Source: Pedobacter westerhofensis | GTDB taxonomy: Bacteria; Bacteroidota; Bacteroidia; Sphingobacteriales; Sphingobacteriaceae | DNA: 64,000 bases | Assembly: GCF_900182595.1 (NCBI RefSeq) | Contig: NZ_FXTN01000002.1 | Span: 248,001 to 312,000 of the forward strand | Direction of reading: 5' to 3' | Part shown: piece after piece, positions 62,658 to 64,000 of the stretch | How positions within the stretch are numbered: position 1 is the stretch's first letter | How the letters are laid out: each line of letters starts with the position of its first letter | Made by a program: the position numbers and the translations under genes | The notes under the pieces: generated by a model | The model's database searches: none | Told to the model about the DNA's origin: nothing | Seen by the model: only the letters and a program-made list of their open reading frames with translations

Positions 62658-62983
62658 CTGAATTGTTTTGTCTTTATCTCATACCCTATAACTGAGCAGG
62701 AAATCAGGCATATTCTTCTGGTTACTGATCAATAACAGCACCAGTTGGTAATTGATTTATTCACAGCTCTTTGTACCTGACTGCATCATTTTGTCTCTGA
62801 CGACAGGTCGTGAATTTACGAAATAATAGCTTCTCAAACCGCAAAATGCTGAATATCCCGTTTCGTAAATCGACGATATGCAGTTAGTGATTTTTTTACT
62901 GTTATTTTTTAATATGCTGATTTAAAGTGGCTTGCTCTGTGGTCTGTTTCTTGGATACTGAGGGAAACAATATAATATTGATT
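62658..62983. other. AT-rich divergent intergenic region
   Basis: 326 bases between the sigma-54 regulator and the isochorismatase fragment. It should hold the promoter of the regulator gene. No gene, hairpin or -24/-12 element is convincing. Confidence 0.4.
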
Positions 62984-63274
62984 ATGAAACCATCACCGAA
63001 TCTTCATTCGCCCGAAAATCACACTTTAGTTTTAATCGATTTTGAAGGACAAATGGCTTTTTCCACTAAAAGTATTGCTATTAATGAGCTTTGTACGAAT
63101 GTGGCGATCGTAGCCGGGGTCTGGAAAATTTTTAATATATTAACCATTGTAAGCACTGTTGCAGAAGAATTCTTTTCAGGGCCGGTATTTCCTGAGATTG
63201 AAGAGTTTTATCCTGCAGCGAGCTCCCCTCATATTGACAGAACATCCATGAATACCTGGGAAGATGAGGGGTGA
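62984..63274 (+). pseudogene. Isochorismatase-family hydrolase, 3' half deleted
   Basis: The 96-codon frame encodes only the first half of an isochorismatase-like hydrolase: HTLVLIDFEGQMAFSTKSI with the catalytic Asp, NVAIVAGVWKIFNILTIVST, and RTSMNTWEDE, which normally leads to the catalytic Cys region about 40 residues later. The frame ends at TGA immediately after. The missing half is not elsewhere in the window. The following bases belong to a DoxX gene, so a deletion has fused the two genes. Confidence 0.8.
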
Positions 63275-63594
63275 AAAAGTTTCGCATCCAGAATGGGCAG
63301 AAAGAACATGTGCCTAATCCACTGCATTTGCCGGAAAAGCTAGATGCGCTGGTTGCCACTTTTTCTGATAACATAGTGCCCTTCCTGGTAGCTATTGGTT
63401 TTGGAACCAGGATCTTCCTGCTGCCCTCTATCGGTGTCACTGCAACCGGGTATTTTGTAGTACACCGGAACGATGATATTGAAGTACGGGATGTGCCTTA
63501 TATGTATATGCTTGCAAGGCTCTTTTTGCTGGTTCTGGGGCCTGGGTCATATTCCGTGGATAGTAATCTTTATCACATTTATTTTAACCATTAA
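63271..63594 (+). pseudogene. DoxX-family membrane protein, 5' part deleted
   Basis: From a GTG at 63271 the frame encodes 107 residues of a DoxX-type membrane protein: HVPNPLHLPEKLDALVATFS, DNIVPFLVAIGFGTRIFLLP, GYFVVHRNDDIEVRDVPYMY, LLVLGPGSYSVDS. The family's N-terminal first membrane helix is missing. It begins within the stop codon of the truncated isochorismatase, the junction of a deletion. It may still be expressed as a partial protein, but normal function is unlikely. Confidence 0.75.
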
Positions 63595-63703
63595 AAGGTA
63601 ATTTTATATTATGCAGATCATTCATTATCAAAAGGTAACAATTGATTATGGTATGAAATTATAACTAATCATATTCATTCTTTAACATTCAAAAAAAATA
63701 AAA

Positions 63704-64000
63704 ATGGAAGCAAAAATTGGTATCAGCAAAGACCGCCTCGCAGAGGTGGCACATTCACTCAGCAGAGTTCTTGCAGACGAATTTGTCCTGTACACAAAAA
63801 CCCGTAAAGCGCACTGGAATATTGAAGGCCCGGATTTTTACAACAAGCATAAATTCTTTGAGGAGCAGTACAACCAGCTAGAGGAAATCATTGATGAGGT
63901 GGCAGAACGTATCCGCAAACTGGGGCATTATGCGCCGGCATCGCTGAAGCAGTTTCTTGAACTCACTCATTTATCAGAAGATGACAGGGAACAGAATGAC
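63704..64000 (+). CDS. dps: Dps-family DNA-protection ferritin, 3' end cut by window edge
   Basis: The visible 99 codons encode the start of a Dps protein: RLAEVAHSLSRVLADEFVLY, TKTRKAHWNIEGPDFYNKHK, FFEEQYNQLEEIIDEVAERI, RKLGHYAPASL. The His and Asp/Glu residues in HWNIEGPDF and QYNQLEEIIDEVAERI form the ferroxidase site. Dps stores iron and shields DNA from peroxide in the cytoplasm. The gene runs off the right edge, so it is not a complete frame within the window. The leader is A-rich. Confidence 0.93.
   Translation, partial: MEAKIGISKDRLAEVAHSLSRVLADEFVLYTKTRKAHWNIEGPDFYNKHKFFEEQYNQLEEIIDEVAERIRKLGHYAPASLKQFLELTHLSEDDREQND

Overview
The window is chromosomal DNA of a Bacteroidota bacterium, most like Pedobacter (Sphingobacteriaceae). 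The signs are four SusC/SusD outer-membrane pairs, lipoproteins with loose Bacteroidota-type lipoboxes, start codons with A/T-rich leaders and almost no Shine-Dalgarno sequence, and many AraC and Crp/Fnr regulators. I see no rRNA or tRNA gene, CRISPR array, insertion sequence or prophage. The first gene (ankyrin repeats) and the last (Dps) are cut by the window edges.

Layout. 1-5.3 kb: two tandem ankyrin-repeat proteins, a small hypothetical, a secreted-protein gene broken by an in-frame stop, beta-carbonic anhydrase, an atypical Fpg/Nei-fold protein and two small proteins, closed by a strong terminator. 5.5-12.5 kb: SDR, AraC regulator and 2H phosphoesterase in one run, a lipoprotein, a second AraC, a DUF1348 protein with a decayed tandem copy beside it, and a lipoprotein/esterase pair. 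13-19.4 kb: SusC, SusD and a seven-haem cytochrome c. 19.4-24 kb: NudK-like Nudix hydrolase overlapping a DUF4406 protein, Crp, NmrA-type reductase with AraC, and an alpha/beta hydrolase. 24.2-31.9 kb (minus strand): aldo/keto reductase, NPP-type phosphodiesterase, SusC, SusD. 32-37.5 kb: DUF2911, VOC and YbjQ/RcsF-like small proteins, a protein with a possible clan CE (YopJ/Ulp1-like) catalytic triad, Crp, epimerase, and a SugE-like exporter. 37.7-45.5 kb: formylglycine-generating-enzyme-like protein, SusC, SusD and a Cys-type sulfatase, ended by a terminator; this is a coherent sulfated-glycan uptake and desulfation locus. 45.6-50.7 kb: two tandem PqiA-like membrane proteins, methyltransferase, lone receiver protein, dipeptide epimerase-like enolase-superfamily enzyme. 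50.8-57.7 kb: SusC, SusD, a FIVAR-like/LamG lipoprotein, and NhaA. 57.8-64 kb: membrane protein, two-domain VOC protein, secreted protein, sigma-54-dependent response regulator, a deletion scar joining half an isochorismatase-family gene to half a DoxX gene, and Dps.

The window reads as a nutrient-scavenging region. Each SusCD pair has a different partner: a cytochrome, a phosphodiesterase, a sulfatase with its maturase, or a glycan-binding-like lipoprotein. None has an ECF sigma/anti-sigma pair or hybrid two-component sensor next to it. Short regulator plus NAD(P)-oxidoreductase cassettes lie between them. The most unusual items are the clan CE-like protein at 34.4 kb, the glycosylase-fold protein lacking both the catalytic proline and the zinc ligands, three decayed genes, and a 15-16 base leader motif shared by unrelated genes.
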